From assembly GCA_905331475.1 (NCBI GenBank), contig CAJNYU010000613.1, positions 117,731 to 181,730 on the forward strand: 64,000 nucleotides of DNA. Reading direction: 5' to 3'. Made by a program: the position numbers and the translations under genes. Below are positions 36,307 through 47,568 of this stretch, piece after piece. The notes beneath the pieces are model-generated. The model ran no database searches. It saw only the letters and a program-made list of their open reading frames with translations, and was not told the DNA's origin. The stretch is from Rotaria socialis. Taxonomy: Eukaryota > Rotifera > Eurotatoria > Philodinida > Philodinidae. The number at the start of each line of letters is the position of its first letter. The first letter of the stretch is position 1.

Positions 36307-37484
36307 AATATGAAAATTGCCAAAAACCATCTGAACTACAATCACCTGTTTTTACTGATGCAATATTCATCAATCGTTAATCAACTTTGATGGAACTTTG
36401 TTTTTTGAAATATTCCATGGTAGCATATAACCTAATTCTCGATATTGGCAGCTAAGAATACTTTAGAAAGGCATTAGGTCCGATTCACTAACGAACATCC
36501 TTTAGTACATTGCTAACATGACAACATTCGCACCAAAGGAGATAACGCCTGTTTTGGAAGAAGATATCAAATAACAATAAGTATAAAATTTAACGGAAAA
36601 CAAAAAAAATTTATACTGCACCTCTACTGATACTTCTAAGCACATTTCAAACAAACAGTTTATCTACTCCGTTTACAATATGCATCAAGTGAAACATAAT
36701 TAGACGTTCATTTTATCGCACATATCCATAATCGAATGATACAGTGCAGTGCTTTTAAACAGTTGTCAAACAATTCAACAGAACTCAAGCATTGAGTTCA
36801 TAACATCTTCTTCATCAAACTCTTCATTCGCACTATTTCATCATAAGGAGTTGAAACTGATGAAACATGCTATGACCTTCGTACATCATATTGCTTACTG
36901 CTCCTGATTTCCAATCCCATACATATCTATATGAATCACGGTCAATGTAGCAAAAAAACTACAAATTTAAGTGACGTCGAGAGTGGCTACAGTTTAGGAT
37001 TCTTAAAACTAGACTAACTACATGAACATCGTGTCCACCGAATTAACATTCTAGGACCAAACCATTTGATCGAACTGCATCCGAATTACTTAAGCAGGGG
37101 AAATCACGAAAACTCACAAAAACAAAACACACTTCTAGGTGTGAAAGCATTTCGAAAATTAATGACATCTATTGCATTTCACACTTAGAGCCCAGGTACT
37201 AAATCGTCCACATTTACAAGAAAAAACTCACGACTACGGACACGTACAATAAGCGTCAGTAAGAACCAATAAGAAACTAAACATCCTGATACCTGGTTAC
37301 TTCTTGCAAACAACTAACTCGACAAGGCACAGCCCGATCACCAATCAATGTCCACAACGATGGACCTTAAACAAGACACACCCATGAACGATTTCACGCA
37401 TTACAGGTTTTTGTGAAACACGTCCTGAAAGGAGTGTTGAAGTGTTTAGGGTAGAAATTTGGACCCATCCCCTCCTCCCTCCCC
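36307..37484. other. spacer 3' of the KDZ-like element
   Basis: Composition becomes less T-rich and more A/C-rich than in the element. No open frame above 60 codons and no recognised exon. It may include the 3' end of the transposon, but no terminal repeat was identified. Confidence 0.4.
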
Positions 37485-37610
37485 CACAGACCGTTACAGA
37501 CAGGTGATTTAACCGTCACAGACCGTTACAGACAGGTGATTCCCACGTCACAGACCGTTACAGACAGGTGATTGTCCCATCACAGACCATTACAGACATG
37601 GTTTTGCTGC
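37485..37610. repeat. four-copy 32-bp tandem repeat
   Basis: Units begin at 37485, 37517, 37549 and 37581, exactly 32 bases apart. Each has a conserved CACAGACCGTTACAGACAGG core followed by TGATT and about seven variable bases. The fourth copy has drifted. Within each unit CAGACCGTTACAGACAGG is itself an imperfect CAGAC duplication. A pyrimidine-rich run (CATCCCCTCCTCCCTCCCCC) lies immediately upstream. Confidence 0.92.
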
Positions 37611-38015
37611 CTTAAGAAACTATATGAAGTACACCTGCATCCTACGAAGCAGTAATACGGATACGGCTCGGACCTGTCTAAACGTAGAACAGAAACGATG
37701 AGCAACCATTACTGTCTATGTCACACTAAGTATAGAGGTGTCATACAGAATAAATCAAACGTAGATATCCAAGAGATCAGTATAGGCATTTGTACTTAGT
37801 GAAGAATAAAAAAAACCATGGAACCCTCCACGGTAAAACCAATTAATACGAATACTTTCTAAAAGCTTCTCGTCTGTATTTAATCAAGCTTTGAAAATAC
37901 TTATGTAAGTTAAACCAGGGCGCACATAAAAAATTCCGTTTTATTGATAAAGTTTTTTCGTGAACAACGTAAGCATGAAACAATCAGAAAAACTCACAAA
38001 ATTATATTAAAATAA
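37611..38015. other. spacer
   Basis: Nothing recognised; probably holds the 3' untranslated region of the minus-strand basic protein gene that ends at 38016. Confidence 0.4.
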
Positions 38016-38447
38016 CTATTCAAAAAAGATATATGTTGTCTTATTAATAACATGACAATTTGGAATGGGATGAAGCGAATTAGATGTTACATTTGTTTCA
38101 TTTTTCATCTGTTTATTTGAGTCATCTATTCGTTGTTTCTCACGTTTGAAGCATTTATAATTTCGATCCTTTGCTAGTAGTAATTCTTTTTGCTGATCTG
38201 ATTGATTATGCCGAAAACGCCGTACTCGTTCTAATGTCTTATTACGATTTTTAATTAACGATTCATTTTTTTGTAATGCTTGATTTTCTGATAAAACATT
38301 AAAACTTGTACGTAACCGATAATCAATTTTCTGTTTTCGCACACGATTTCTATATGCTTCGGGATCACTTTCCTGTTGTCTTTGCCGACATTTACGCATT
38401 CTTCGAGCATGTCCAATAAGAAATGTATCTTGTTTCGTAGATTTCAT
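38016..38447 (-). CDS. basic Arg/Lys/Gln-rich protein (143 aa), unknown function
   Basis: An intronless open frame starting MKSTKQDTFLIGHARRMRKC. It is highly basic and probably helical, with two related blocks: RMRKCRQRQQESDPEAYRNR near residue 16 and LERVRRFRHNQSDQQKELL near residue 73. Such RxRxxR-type segments occur in nucleic-acid-binding and transposon-associated proteins, but I cannot assign a family. It is isolated, and close to an AACGCG repeat cluster upstream. Length and composition make it unlikely to be pure chance in such AT-rich DNA. Confidence 0.55.
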   Translation of the reverse strand: MKSTKQDTFLIGHARRMRKCRQRQQESDPEAYRNRVRKQKIDYRLRTSFNVLSENQALQKNESLIKNRNKTLERVRRFRHNQSDQQKELLLAKDRNYKCFKREKQRIDDSNKQMKNETNVTSNSLHPIPNCHVINKTTYIFFE

Positions 38448-39186
38448 TTTGAAAAAAAATCAATGAAAACAAAATTTATTCAAATTGAAAAAAATAGTTT
38501 GAGTATATAAACGCGCTTTACTCGGATAATTCAAATTTTGAGTATATTACCCATGGAAAAATATTCCTCATAATGAACGTGAAAGAACGCGTTTTCGAAA
38601 AAATTGAACGTATTTTATCGACTAAAAACGCGTTCTAAGAACAAATTAACGCGTTCAGACGCGTTTNGATATTTTCTAAGTCCTCTATCTTCTCAATATA
38701 GCTTCGATCTTTTTTCTCTCATCATGTATTACTTCAACTGTTATTAATCAATTTCCTAACTCGTTCACAATACATAGATCGCTATCAGTTTATAAATAAA
38801 AAATACCTCTTCATATTTCTATATCAGATGTTGTGGGTGTTAAATGAAAGTTCACATGCACACAACCACCGATCGGTGAGCGTTTCTCCTGTGATGAATG
38901 AAGAAGCAATGTTCCCAAAAAATATTGCATCGTGTCTATTGTCACCACAAACCCTCACTGATTATCATACCCAGGTATCGATCGAGCCTATATTTTTGCT
39001 CAATGATCCCCATCGAAATCGTTACCATTGAATAGAGGATGAAGTTTTCTGTCTCACGTAATCTATGGAACACCCACCACACAGATCAGAGGATGAGTCG
39101 GGACTGAAAATATTCGAGTATCGTGCTAGCTTTACTATCATCTGCCATTCGTAGGCTCTTTTCTCAAATCAGATTGAATTGTCAAA
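38448..39186. other. spacer with AACGCG repeat cluster
   Basis: 38589-38672 holds a cluster of AACGCGTTTTC, AAAACGCGTTCTAAG and TTAACGCGTTCAGACGCGTTT motifs next to an ambiguous base at 38666, related to the array at 25121. The frame at 38828-39031 is not convincing. A lone CCCAGGTATCGATCG at about 38971 resembles the ends of the palindromic elements. Confidence 0.45.
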
Positions 39187-39705
39187 CTAACCTGAAATTG
39201 ATATTTTGCTTATAAACGATGTAGGTTCTTTCAAAATGGAAACATTCAGTGGTTGCTCAAGCGTTTTCTTCAATTCTTCTAACAACACTCTGAAGTTATT
39301 TAAATGAATTTCATTGAAATCTTCATCATCTCGCATTTTTCTTAAGTCAGCAATGAATTGATTTAATTTCTTCTTTATTTCAGCAATATTATCGTCTGTC
39401 GATTTAATTAATCTTTGTCGGCAGCCTTCTGCTGTTTTCTTAATCTTCATGATTGAATCGTGTTCCCACTCATTCACTTGTTGTATTAATGGACGATAAT
39501 TGAGATCTTGCTGTTGCTCACTAATACTTTGTTGGAATGTATCACAATCAGTAACAATTTTTTCCAGATCTAATACATGTTCTTGTTGATGTTTTAGTAA
39601 ATCTTTCGGACAAAATTTTTCTGAGCAGCCTTCACATGTGTATAAGGCTGCTTTGTCTTTTCCACATATAAAACATTGTTTGGAAGTTGTCGCTGAAGTT
39701 GCCAT
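39187..39705 (-). CDS. B-box zinc finger protein with coiled coil (172 aa)
   Basis: The frame starts MATSATTSKQCFICGKDK. A B-box-like zinc module uses Cys11, Cys14, Cys24, Cys27, Cys32, His39 and His43 (CFICGK, CEGCSEKFC, HQQEH). A long helical coiled-coil follows with an IQQVNEWEHDSIMKIKKTAE segment, up to the stop. It has the first half of a TRIM-like protein without RING or a C-terminal NHL/B30.2 domain in this frame. The final codons (ISISG then TAG) overlap CAG|GTTAGT, a possible donor, so a longer spliced form is possible, but I found no downstream exon. Likely cytosolic adaptor; role unknown. Confidence 0.75.
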   Translation of the reverse strand: MATSATTSKQCFICGKDKAALYTCEGCSEKFCPKDLLKHQQEHVLDLEKIVTDCDTFQQSISEQQQDLNYRPLIQQVNEWEHDSIMKIKKTAEGCRQRLIKSTDDNIAEIKKKLNQFIADLRKMRDDEDFNEIHLNNFRVLLEELKKTLEQPLNVSILKEPTSFISKISISG

Positions 39706-42700
39706 GTCTTAATATGCTAACGCTAAGGTGTATGTTTGAGACTGTCAACGAGGAGTTTGAAAAAAAGTGAATTTTTCTTATGATTTCATACACATATACA
39801 AAAAAAGCAACATGAGTCAAGGTCAATAAACATCAGTGGGAAACAAAAGAATGAAAAAAAAATTCTGCATAGAGGTCTCATTTTATCTTTTTTTGCTTTA
39901 TAATAAAGAATAAATCGAAATAAAATCTTAGTTTTATAACATTAAAATGACTATATCTTTTCGGTAGCTTGCAAAAATATATGATACCACTGTGGGTAGA
40001 AATTTTTTTAATTAATCTTTTTGTGTATCAGCTTCATTTTTCAATAATATCACATGTGTATGGGTTTGATTGAGTTAAAAATACAGTCACACCCACACCC
40101 ACACACCCACACCCTCAAAATTTTCATGACATACCAGTGGGGATTAATTATATCTCGAGTGAGTATTAGGTCTCTTTGAAATCATTTAACTTGATCGAAT
40201 CTATTTCAGGTAGTGAACGTTTTGCACCAGCCAATAAATGAAATTCTGGCGTTGGGCAAGAGAGGCAGATAATCGATAAAAGAAAGAAAGTATTCAGATA
40301 GTTACCCAGCAACAGCAGTAGCAATATTCAATCATATATAACACGCTAAAACGGCTATACGTACATGAATATTTTAAAAAAAATATATTACTCATAACTT
40401 CTCTGCCTTATATAAACACTAACGTTATGCTTTTGACAGCATATAATCACTACACAGAAGAATGCCGATCAGAAAAATTACAACAACCAATACCTAATAT
40501 TCATTGTTAAACTATCTACTAACCGCATTATTTATATTGTGTAAAACGTATAATATCGGATACATTCTTCAAAAAGAAAACGACGAGCAACAGATTCATT
40601 GAATAGTAATAGCGATTTTAGTCCGTGATCCTCAAAGATAATAATAAAAAAATAGCTGGATATGAAATAATAAAACAGAAATGTTTAGAATAATGGTCTA
40701 TTGTAGACTTGCAACTGGTAGAGCTTCTCAGACCGGTACCTCCGTCGGCCTAAATCAGACAGACTGCACCGGACTGGCCAGTACACTAGTATGAGTCATT
40801 GTGCATTTTTTCGGCTTCGCCAGCGCATATCGAACTAGAAGACTTCAAAAGACGTCAATAAGTTTCAGAACTTCATAAAACCTTACAATGAAAGTCTTAG
40901 TTTGCTTCATCTTTAGTTGAGGTACGCTAGAAGTCACTTTTTTCGAACATTGTCGCAAAGGGTAGGAGTCTATGTTCTTATTTTTCACACCCAAACTCTT
41001 ATCAACTCTCGAGCCTTTCAAACAATATATTTATATATTTGTAAACTATAATAAGAGCTTTTATTTAGTCTTAGTATGAATGATCTAGCACATAAGTGAA
41101 TAGAGAGCAGACGACTAGATTGAAAATTCTCTGTTGATTACTTTGGGCATTATAAAACTAAAAAGTGCATGACGCAATATGTCCGCGAAATTTTCAATTT
41201 TATTCCTAACAATCATCTGTTAGAAGACTCAATAATCTTCTTTTTTTTTCATATGAATATTATAGCTTCTGGCAACTTATCTTTCGGAAGAGACTTCATT
41301 TTTTCAATTTTAGGTGTCAGAAGTAAAAAGACATTGATAATGGTCCACATATTCAAAGCATTTCTTTTCTTTTTTTACAGTTGCACATCTGGCTTGACCT
41401 AGCTCTTTGTTTTCTAATATTTCTGCTCGTTTAAAAAGAATATGTTAATAAAATTCTTTCATCTATATTGCTACCAAGGGGTAAGGTCTCTATAAAACAT
41501 TTAATGATTGTATTAGATTAGAGCCGAATCAATACAGAAATTTTGAATTATCCATCATACTTTACTATCTTGGAAATAAATACGTGAATGACTAGAACGA
41601 CTTGGCAACGAAAAATATATATGTAGAATTACTCTAGATGCTAAGGAACAATATAAATAGTAAGAAAGCATAGAAGATTTGCTAATAGGTTGACCCCACC
41701 AAAGTCTCTGGTTCAGGTATATCATAAAAGTTGAAAGATGGAAAACAACTTAGACTAATCACTTTAATTAATAAATCACATCGTAACCAGCGATATATCA
41801 TGTTTTTGTTACATATTTCATATCGAATATTTACTTTCATTCATCTATATTTTGATTAGAACTAAAGCAAGCATTTCATCACAGGAAGATTAGCTGAAAT
41901 CGAAATAAATTATTAATATTATTTCTAACGAGTAAATCCAGGTATGAATTCAACTTATAAAACCGTATGCTTCAAAAGATGACTTAGTGAAGAAAGAACA
42001 CGCTCATATAATAAGATTTAAAACACTTGTTATAGGTGCTCATCACTTTCACCGACTAATGGATTAGCAATCTGTTTTTGCCTTCAAGAATTTAGAAAAA
42101 AAACGAATAAATTTTCACTGAGTAGCAAATCACAATTTCTACGCTTTTTCAACATGTTCTACACGAAATATTTCCATGATTCATCATCAATAATCAACTG
42201 TGAACAAAATGACTACAGCAATGGCATGCTAAAAAGATTGGATTCATGTCGGGCTTCGTACCACACTAATCATTTAACTCAAAATGCTTCATTTATTTTC
42301 GATAATAAATAATCTTTATGGTAATGGATGTCTTTTTTCACTATAATGGCATCGAACAAGTTCAATTTGAATTGATAACACCATACTAAATCTATGGACG
42401 ATTGATGAATCTATTATAAAATTATTCAATAAGCCAATATCTATTTTTCTCCCTAAAATGCTGACAGACAATGTCACGCACATATTTTCCAATTATCATT
42501 CAATATTACTAACTAACAAAACACTAGAATCTTTTTTTATCAATTCATGATAATGTGCTATCGATAATACAAATATGTTTACGTCATTGCGCGACCTTCT
42601 ATGATGAGCATAGACTTTGTTTTAAATGTCGAAGAGCACCATTATGCTCAACGTCACTTTCATGCCTTTCTGCATGATTAAAAAAGATTGAATAATTAAA

Positions 42701-43465
42701 TATCAACAGTAGCGTCTCATGCCTCTATAAATAAATAAATCGATGAGAAAAGATTTTTTCGCCTTTCTATGTTCAGGATTTAATTCAATAGAATCATATG
42801 CAGACTGACAGAGCGTAAGTTTTCTATTTTTTTTATGCCGAAAATTGAGGCCTATTTTTACCATTCACTAAAGCTAGTGGGATAATTATATGTCACAAAG
42901 TCAAACACATTAAAACATACTTAGTCGACTTCTTAATAGCAAGAGCAGGAGCCCAACCAGACTTTTTTGTTCCTGGCGGGACCACAAAGAAGGAGAGGGA
43001 AGAATTCGATTCCCACGATTCTCCCTTTGAGTTCATCACTGTCCAAGACTATGATTCACACCTTTTCTGCAACGTTAAAAGAAATGACTGTCAGTTGATT
43101 AAACCATATAAAAGTATTTTTACTTGATGCCTCAATGAAAGATTCTACGTGTAAAGATTTAACGAGAAAAATGTTTTATTGTGTGAAACAGTTTTTAAAA
43201 TTGGGAAATAGTACTTAGGGATAATAATCTTTGAATGTTTCATACTCGTACTTCAAACGATTGAAGTTTTTCATAAGAGAACACTTCCAGAGTGACTACG
43301 TAACATAAACAAAAGAACGTCATAATATTCAAAAACAAAACACCTTTGTTCAAGGGCCAGTCTGACAGAAAAAAAACAGGAGCTGTATCATAATTACTTT
43401 CAGATAGATTCGTTATTCGGATTGATGATGCTTGAATGTCGTCTCTTTCAATTACTTGATTCACT
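39706..43465. other. long gene-poor spacer
   Basis: 3.8 kb of mostly AT-rich sequence. A CACACCC simple repeat lies at 40087-40114 and short less AT-rich islands lie at about 40715-40790 and 42950-43030. The frames at 41169-41402 (+) and 43240-43464 (-) lack support. No tRNA or other RNA gene was recognised. Confidence 0.4.
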
Positions 43466-44223
43466 TACCTATATACCATTTGTTCTCATCTGTAATGTTG
43501 TATTTGGTCTGGCATCTATATTTATTCAGATTTGTCTTTAGATCAATGGACTTATTTCTCTACAACGATCCCTTCATTCATGTGAACATTATCGTCTCTT
43601 GAATAAAATTCGTTCACGTGCAACTGCATCAAAGCAACTACTGATTATAATTGTCTGCGTATTTTTTATGCATATTCATGAATTGATCTGTCGTGTCACA
43701 TTACCTGATCCAGTGGCGTAAGAAAAGTTCGTTTGCCAAATCAAACATTCAACAGACCTTTTAACATTAAATACAGTTTTCATATGTCTTCATTTATTTG
43801 TACCATTTTCATTGAATATCTTGGCTAATTGTTTGATTCTGACATCGATCAACCGTCGACGAACTAATCTTCGTCATACAACTTATTGGTCTCAATAACA
43901 GAAACAATTCCGATGTCACGGTCATCTATTTATTGCACCAACATTGGCTTTGGTATTGTTTCGCTTTTCAAATCTCTTTTTTCTTCCAACACTAACATGT
44001 TTTTCTCTCTGTTTTTTAGATCTGCACTCTACCACAACTAGTGCTTTCATTGACGTTTTTCTGTGATACTTCGGCTAATTTAATTACTTCTATACCTCAA
44101 GCTGCAACATTCTTTGTATTCATTTGTTCATCTGATGTTTACTTCAAAGTATTTAACATGACTTTCTGTGTGGGAGAACGTTTGTGGCACATCTATCAGG
44201 AAATCCTGATCGATCAAATATGA
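43466..44223 (+). pseudogene. rhodopsin-like GPCR pseudogene
   Basis: Receptor-like segments appear in sequence order but in different frames and with stops. About 43570-43720 reads HYRLLNKIRSRATASKQLLI followed by IIVCVFFMHIHELICRVTLP (intracellular loop 2 to TM4). About 43785-43900 reads LHLFVPFSLNILANCLILTS then INRRRTNLRHTTYW (TM5 and loop 3). HLFIAPTLALVL and LPQLVLSLTFFCDTSANLI give TM6, and SIPQAATFFVFICSSDVYFK gives TM7 and the C-terminus before TGA at 44223. An upstream piece (YIPFVLICNVVFGLASIFIQ) has a stop straight after it. At least three frame changes make it non-functional. It resembles peptide-type receptors that are numerous in rotifers. Confidence 0.65.
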
Positions 44224-44707
44224 CACTGGCTCAGAGAATGAAAACGAACGCAGATAAAAGGACTGAAAATTGCAATAATGTGCAACAAGAATACCTACTT
44301 TTCTTTTTGAAAATAAAAGTCATTTAACTCGTACATATTCATTTTTATTATAATCATAAATAAAACGCAAGACAAGATTCAACATATATATGTCACCTAG
44401 AGTCAAGCTCTTTCGAGAATTCTGATATTTTTCTGTCGTACGCCTTCGTAATAATTATTTTAGCAGCTTGATATTTTCTACGATGTTATAGTTCACCAGT
44501 ACAGGATAAAAGTATAGCTGCGAAACATTTCGTGCATTAAATTTATTAGGGTATTAAATGGATCTTTAATCTTATAAACAGCGAAACAAAAATTATTTCT
44601 CTCTACAAGCGACACAATCAATATTACCTTTATTTAACAGCTACTGACATCATTTCGTACAGATAAGGTTCGTTTTTTTTTCTATATGGCTTAGTCATTC
44701 TTTAAAT
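44224..44707. other. spacer, promoter side of the DHDH-like gene
   Basis: AT-rich, no gene recognised. It should contain the DHDH-like promoter; no clear TATA box was chosen. Confidence 0.4.
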
Positions 44708-45807
44708 ATGCAACTTAAATGGGGTATTGTTGGAACTGGTCGCATTTGCCAAGATTTTTGTCTTGCATTATTAACTTGCGATCCTCATGAACATGTTATT
44801 GTTGCTGCAAGTTCTCGAGATAAAACACAGGCCGACAATTTTGTTCGAGATTTTGAACTTGGAGATCAAGTCCGTACATATGGCTCACAAGAAGAATTGT
44901 TTAACGATGCAAACGTTGATATTGTTTATATTGGAACCATAGAACAAGTTCATCGAGATTTATGTATCAAAGCTTTAACTAATAATAAACATGTTTTATG
45001 TGAAAAACCATTAGCAATGAACGAAGCTGAAGTTCAAGACATTGTTGATACTGCAAGAAAAACAAAGAAATTCATGATGGAAGCCATATGGTCGCGGTTT
45101 TTTCCTATTTATGATAATTTACGTGATGCCGTGAAACAAATTGGAACAGTAAATTTTCAGCAAAAGTTTTTAACTAATTTTTTATCTTTGCTTTTGAAAG
45201 GTAACTTATGTTGAATGTACTTTTTGTGTTACTGGTTTAGTTTCTTTTGGTATTTGGAGTTTATTAATGGCCATTGGTTGTTATCCTGTGCAGGCAGCTT
45301 TAATCGCTTTTGATCACGAAGAACCAGTATCCATTGTAGCATCAGGTCATACAAGAGAACATCAAGGTGAAAAAACAGATAGCATGGCTACAATAACATT
45401 ACTATTTAAAAATAATCGAATGGCTGTTTTGAATTGTCTTGGTCAAGATATTGGTGCAATTAATTCATTAACAATTCACGGAACAGAAGGTAAGAATAAT
45501 ATTTTAACTGACTAACAAATTAAACTTTTATTATTTAACTTCAGGTGTTATTAGTCTTCCGACTCATTTCTGGTGTCCAACTCAAATTGTTCTACCTAAT
45601 GGTCATCATATTGATCATGATCTACCTGAGACGCTTAAAAAAACAAATTATACCCACTCGGCTGGCCTTCGTTATGAAGCTATGGCATGTCGTGATCAAA
45701 TTATGAATGGAAAATCGGAACATCCGTTTATGACACTTGAAAATTCACTGCAAATAGCTCGAATTATTGAACAAGCTCGAAAACAAATTCTCTCAGCCAA
45801 GCATTAA
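44708..45807 (+). CDS. DHDH: trans-1,2-dihydrobenzene-1,2-diol dehydrogenase-like oxidoreductase (Gfo/Idh/MocA family)
   Basis: NADP-dependent oxidoreductase of the dihydrodiol/D-xylose dehydrogenase type, probably cytosolic. Exons 44708-45148, 45201-45489 and 45545-45807 (introns 52 and 55 bases, phases agree) give 330 residues, the usual length. Visible: Rossmann start WGIVGTGRICQDF, AASSRDKTQADNF, VDIVYIGTIEQVH, the family motif CEKPLAMN, MEAIWSRFFP, GHTREHQGEKTDSMATITLL and HGTEGVISLPTHFWCPTQ. Odd: the second exon starts VTYVECTFCVTGLVSFGIWS then LLMAIGCYPVQ. Homologues usually have a Gly-rich LLDxGxY there, so a normally conserved Asp is Ala and the preceding loop is short. The function may have changed. 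AATAAA lies 45 bases after the stop. Confidence 0.88.
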
Positions 45808-45851
45808 TTGTTTCATTTCAATTATAAAAGCTCGATCGGGATTTGTTTTTC

Positions 45852-45857
45852 AATAAA
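45852..45857 (+). terminator. poly(A) signal AATAAA of the DHDH-like gene
   Basis: AATAAA lies 45 bases after the TAA at 45805-45807. The opposing eIF4E poly(A) signal lies only about 40 bases beyond, so the two convergent genes have very short or overlapping 3' ends. Confidence 0.6.
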
Positions 45858-45897
45858 GAAATTTCAAGCGCATCTGACTTGTGCAGACACATAAGTT

Positions 45898-45903
45898 TTT
45901 ATT
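45898..45903 (-). terminator. poly(A) signal AATAAA of the eIF4E gene
   Basis: TTTATT on the plus strand reads AATAAA on the minus strand, about 160 bases past the eIF4E stop codon at 46064. Confidence 0.5.
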
Positions 45904-46063
45904 TGTATATTCTAAAAAAAGAAGGGAATGGTGAAAGAATATATACACACACACATATAAGAGAAACAACCGAGAAATGAACACATCATTCATGTGTCTT
46001 TTCCTATATAGTTATCTAGATTTTAGAGTGAGAGAGAAAAAATATATAGATGTATCTGATATT

Positions 46064-47208
46064 CTATAGTTGATAGAGTACTTTATTTCCTGCTGTACTT
46101 TTCTTCTTGTTCATCACACTAGTTGCTGTACTTGTTTCTTGATTATGAAGCTAAAAAAATAAAATAAAAATATACGATTTCGAATCATGTTTTCTGCTTA
46201 CCTCAAATAGAATATGAATTTGTCGTGGAATGTTAATTAATTCACGCATACGTCGACTATGAAGGAAAACAAAAGCAGTCGTATGAAGTTTAAATTTCAA
46301 TTTTTTTAATTCTATACCCAATACGATAGATCAGTTGTTGATCATGATGAACCGATGTCCAAAGTGCAATACGATCACAACTTTTACGCGCCGATAAAAC
46401 AACTCCATTGACATAATTTGTATCTTGTGCATATTGGCCACCGATAAGAGCTAACATCTATATTGAACACAACATGTTCTAGATAAATGGTATACATCTA
46501 TCGATAACTTACTGATGCAAGCCAACAAACATCAAGATTAAGATAGACTTGTTCTGATTTCGAGAAATAAAGAACCCAACGACCACCACTTGTATTATGA
46601 GAATCTTCCCAACAGGGTAAAATAGGACTTTTAAATAACATATAATCACAACTTGGTGGTAAACGTGAAGCAACACGAAGATGATTGAAGAGACTAAGCA
46701 AAAAAAATCATCCATATCTACTCGGTTACGAATGCTTTTACTTACGCCCAAAATTCTTCAACATAACCAAATGTAGCTAATTTCATTAAATTATCTTGCC
46801 AATCTTTTCCTTGTTGATTTTTCAAATACCAAAATGACCATTGACTTTCAAGAGGATGTATAAGTTCAATTTGCTTATTCATTAAAATAAGTGGCGTCGA
46901 CAAATCATTGGAATCTGTTGACGATGTCGATAATAGAGAGTTTTCTTTTTGATCGTCACTATTGGAAAGTTTTTTCTCAAGTAAATTTTGTATCGCTGTT
47001 GACTTTGTTTGTCCTCCATCGTTTGTAGTTTGATCAGCTAGAAACATAAATAATACACATCTCACACGTAAAAGTTACTCCAATCTCCTGTGACCATAAT
47101 AACAAGCAAATACGTACAATTAACATTTAATTTCTCGATTTGTTCATTGATTTGCTGGCAATCATTATTAACGATTGTTGTACTTGATTCAGTAAGAATA
47201 TTTGCCAT
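46064..47208 (-). CDS. EIF4E: translation initiation factor eIF4E
   Basis: Binds the mRNA 5' cap and recruits eIF4G. Six exons (47208-47118, 47037-46746, 46693-46513, 46457-46318, 46256-46202, 46150-46064), all GT/AG with matching phase, give 281 residues. The ~90-residue Ser/Asn/Gln-rich N-terminus is longer than in vertebrates. The core is conserved: IHPLESQWSFWYLKN, GKDWQDNLMKLATFGYVEEF (cap-stacking Trp and eIF4G-contact region), LPPSCDYMLFK, PCWEDSHNTSGGRW (second cap-stacking Trp and the m7G-binding Glu), CDRIALWTS. All key aromatic residues of class I eIF4E are present. It is divergent from AASDHPPT (360 bases between starts) and convergent with the DHDH-like gene. Confidence 0.95.
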
Positions 47209-47568
47209 TTTTTTTGTTTTTGAAAATAAAATATAACTATGCAAAACGTCCGACGTATATATGTGTGTGTACAAAAATGAAAGTGGAAGTTTTGAACGTC
47301 TATGATTCATTAACTGTTCATAGCGCGCACCTTTGTTCGATCGAACAAAAAAAAAGCGCTTTCTATAAAATTACTTAATTAATAAAAAAAAATTAAGTTT
47401 TTCATAAGCAAAATTTTAATTAATCTCATTAAATTTTAAATTATTTTAAATTAACACCGACTCAAATCAAAGTGCATTAATGCATTAATAAAATTCTATC
47501 GAAACCTTTTCTCATTGGTTAGTTTTCATTTGACCTTAAAAACTTTATTTTTATTTTTTATTTTTCAA
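47209..47568. promoter_or_regulatory. divergent intergenic region between eIF4E and AASDHPPT
   Basis: 360 bases separate the two start codons, so the promoters must share this interval. A palindromic GTTCGATCGAAC lies at about 47335-47346 near the middle, followed by A/T-rich tracts. Whether that palindrome binds a regulator is unknown. Confidence 0.4.

Noticed and set aside
37485..37610. CRISPR-like array
   Set aside because: The spacers are only about 7 bases and the context is eukaryotic; it is a simple tandem repeat.
38828..39031. 67-residue open frame
   Set aside because: No motif, no splice or promoter context, and it lies next to the AACGCG cluster in otherwise non-coding DNA.
40705..40795. 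Possible tRNA or structured RNA in a less AT-rich patch
   Set aside because: I could not pair an acceptor stem or find A and B box sequences.
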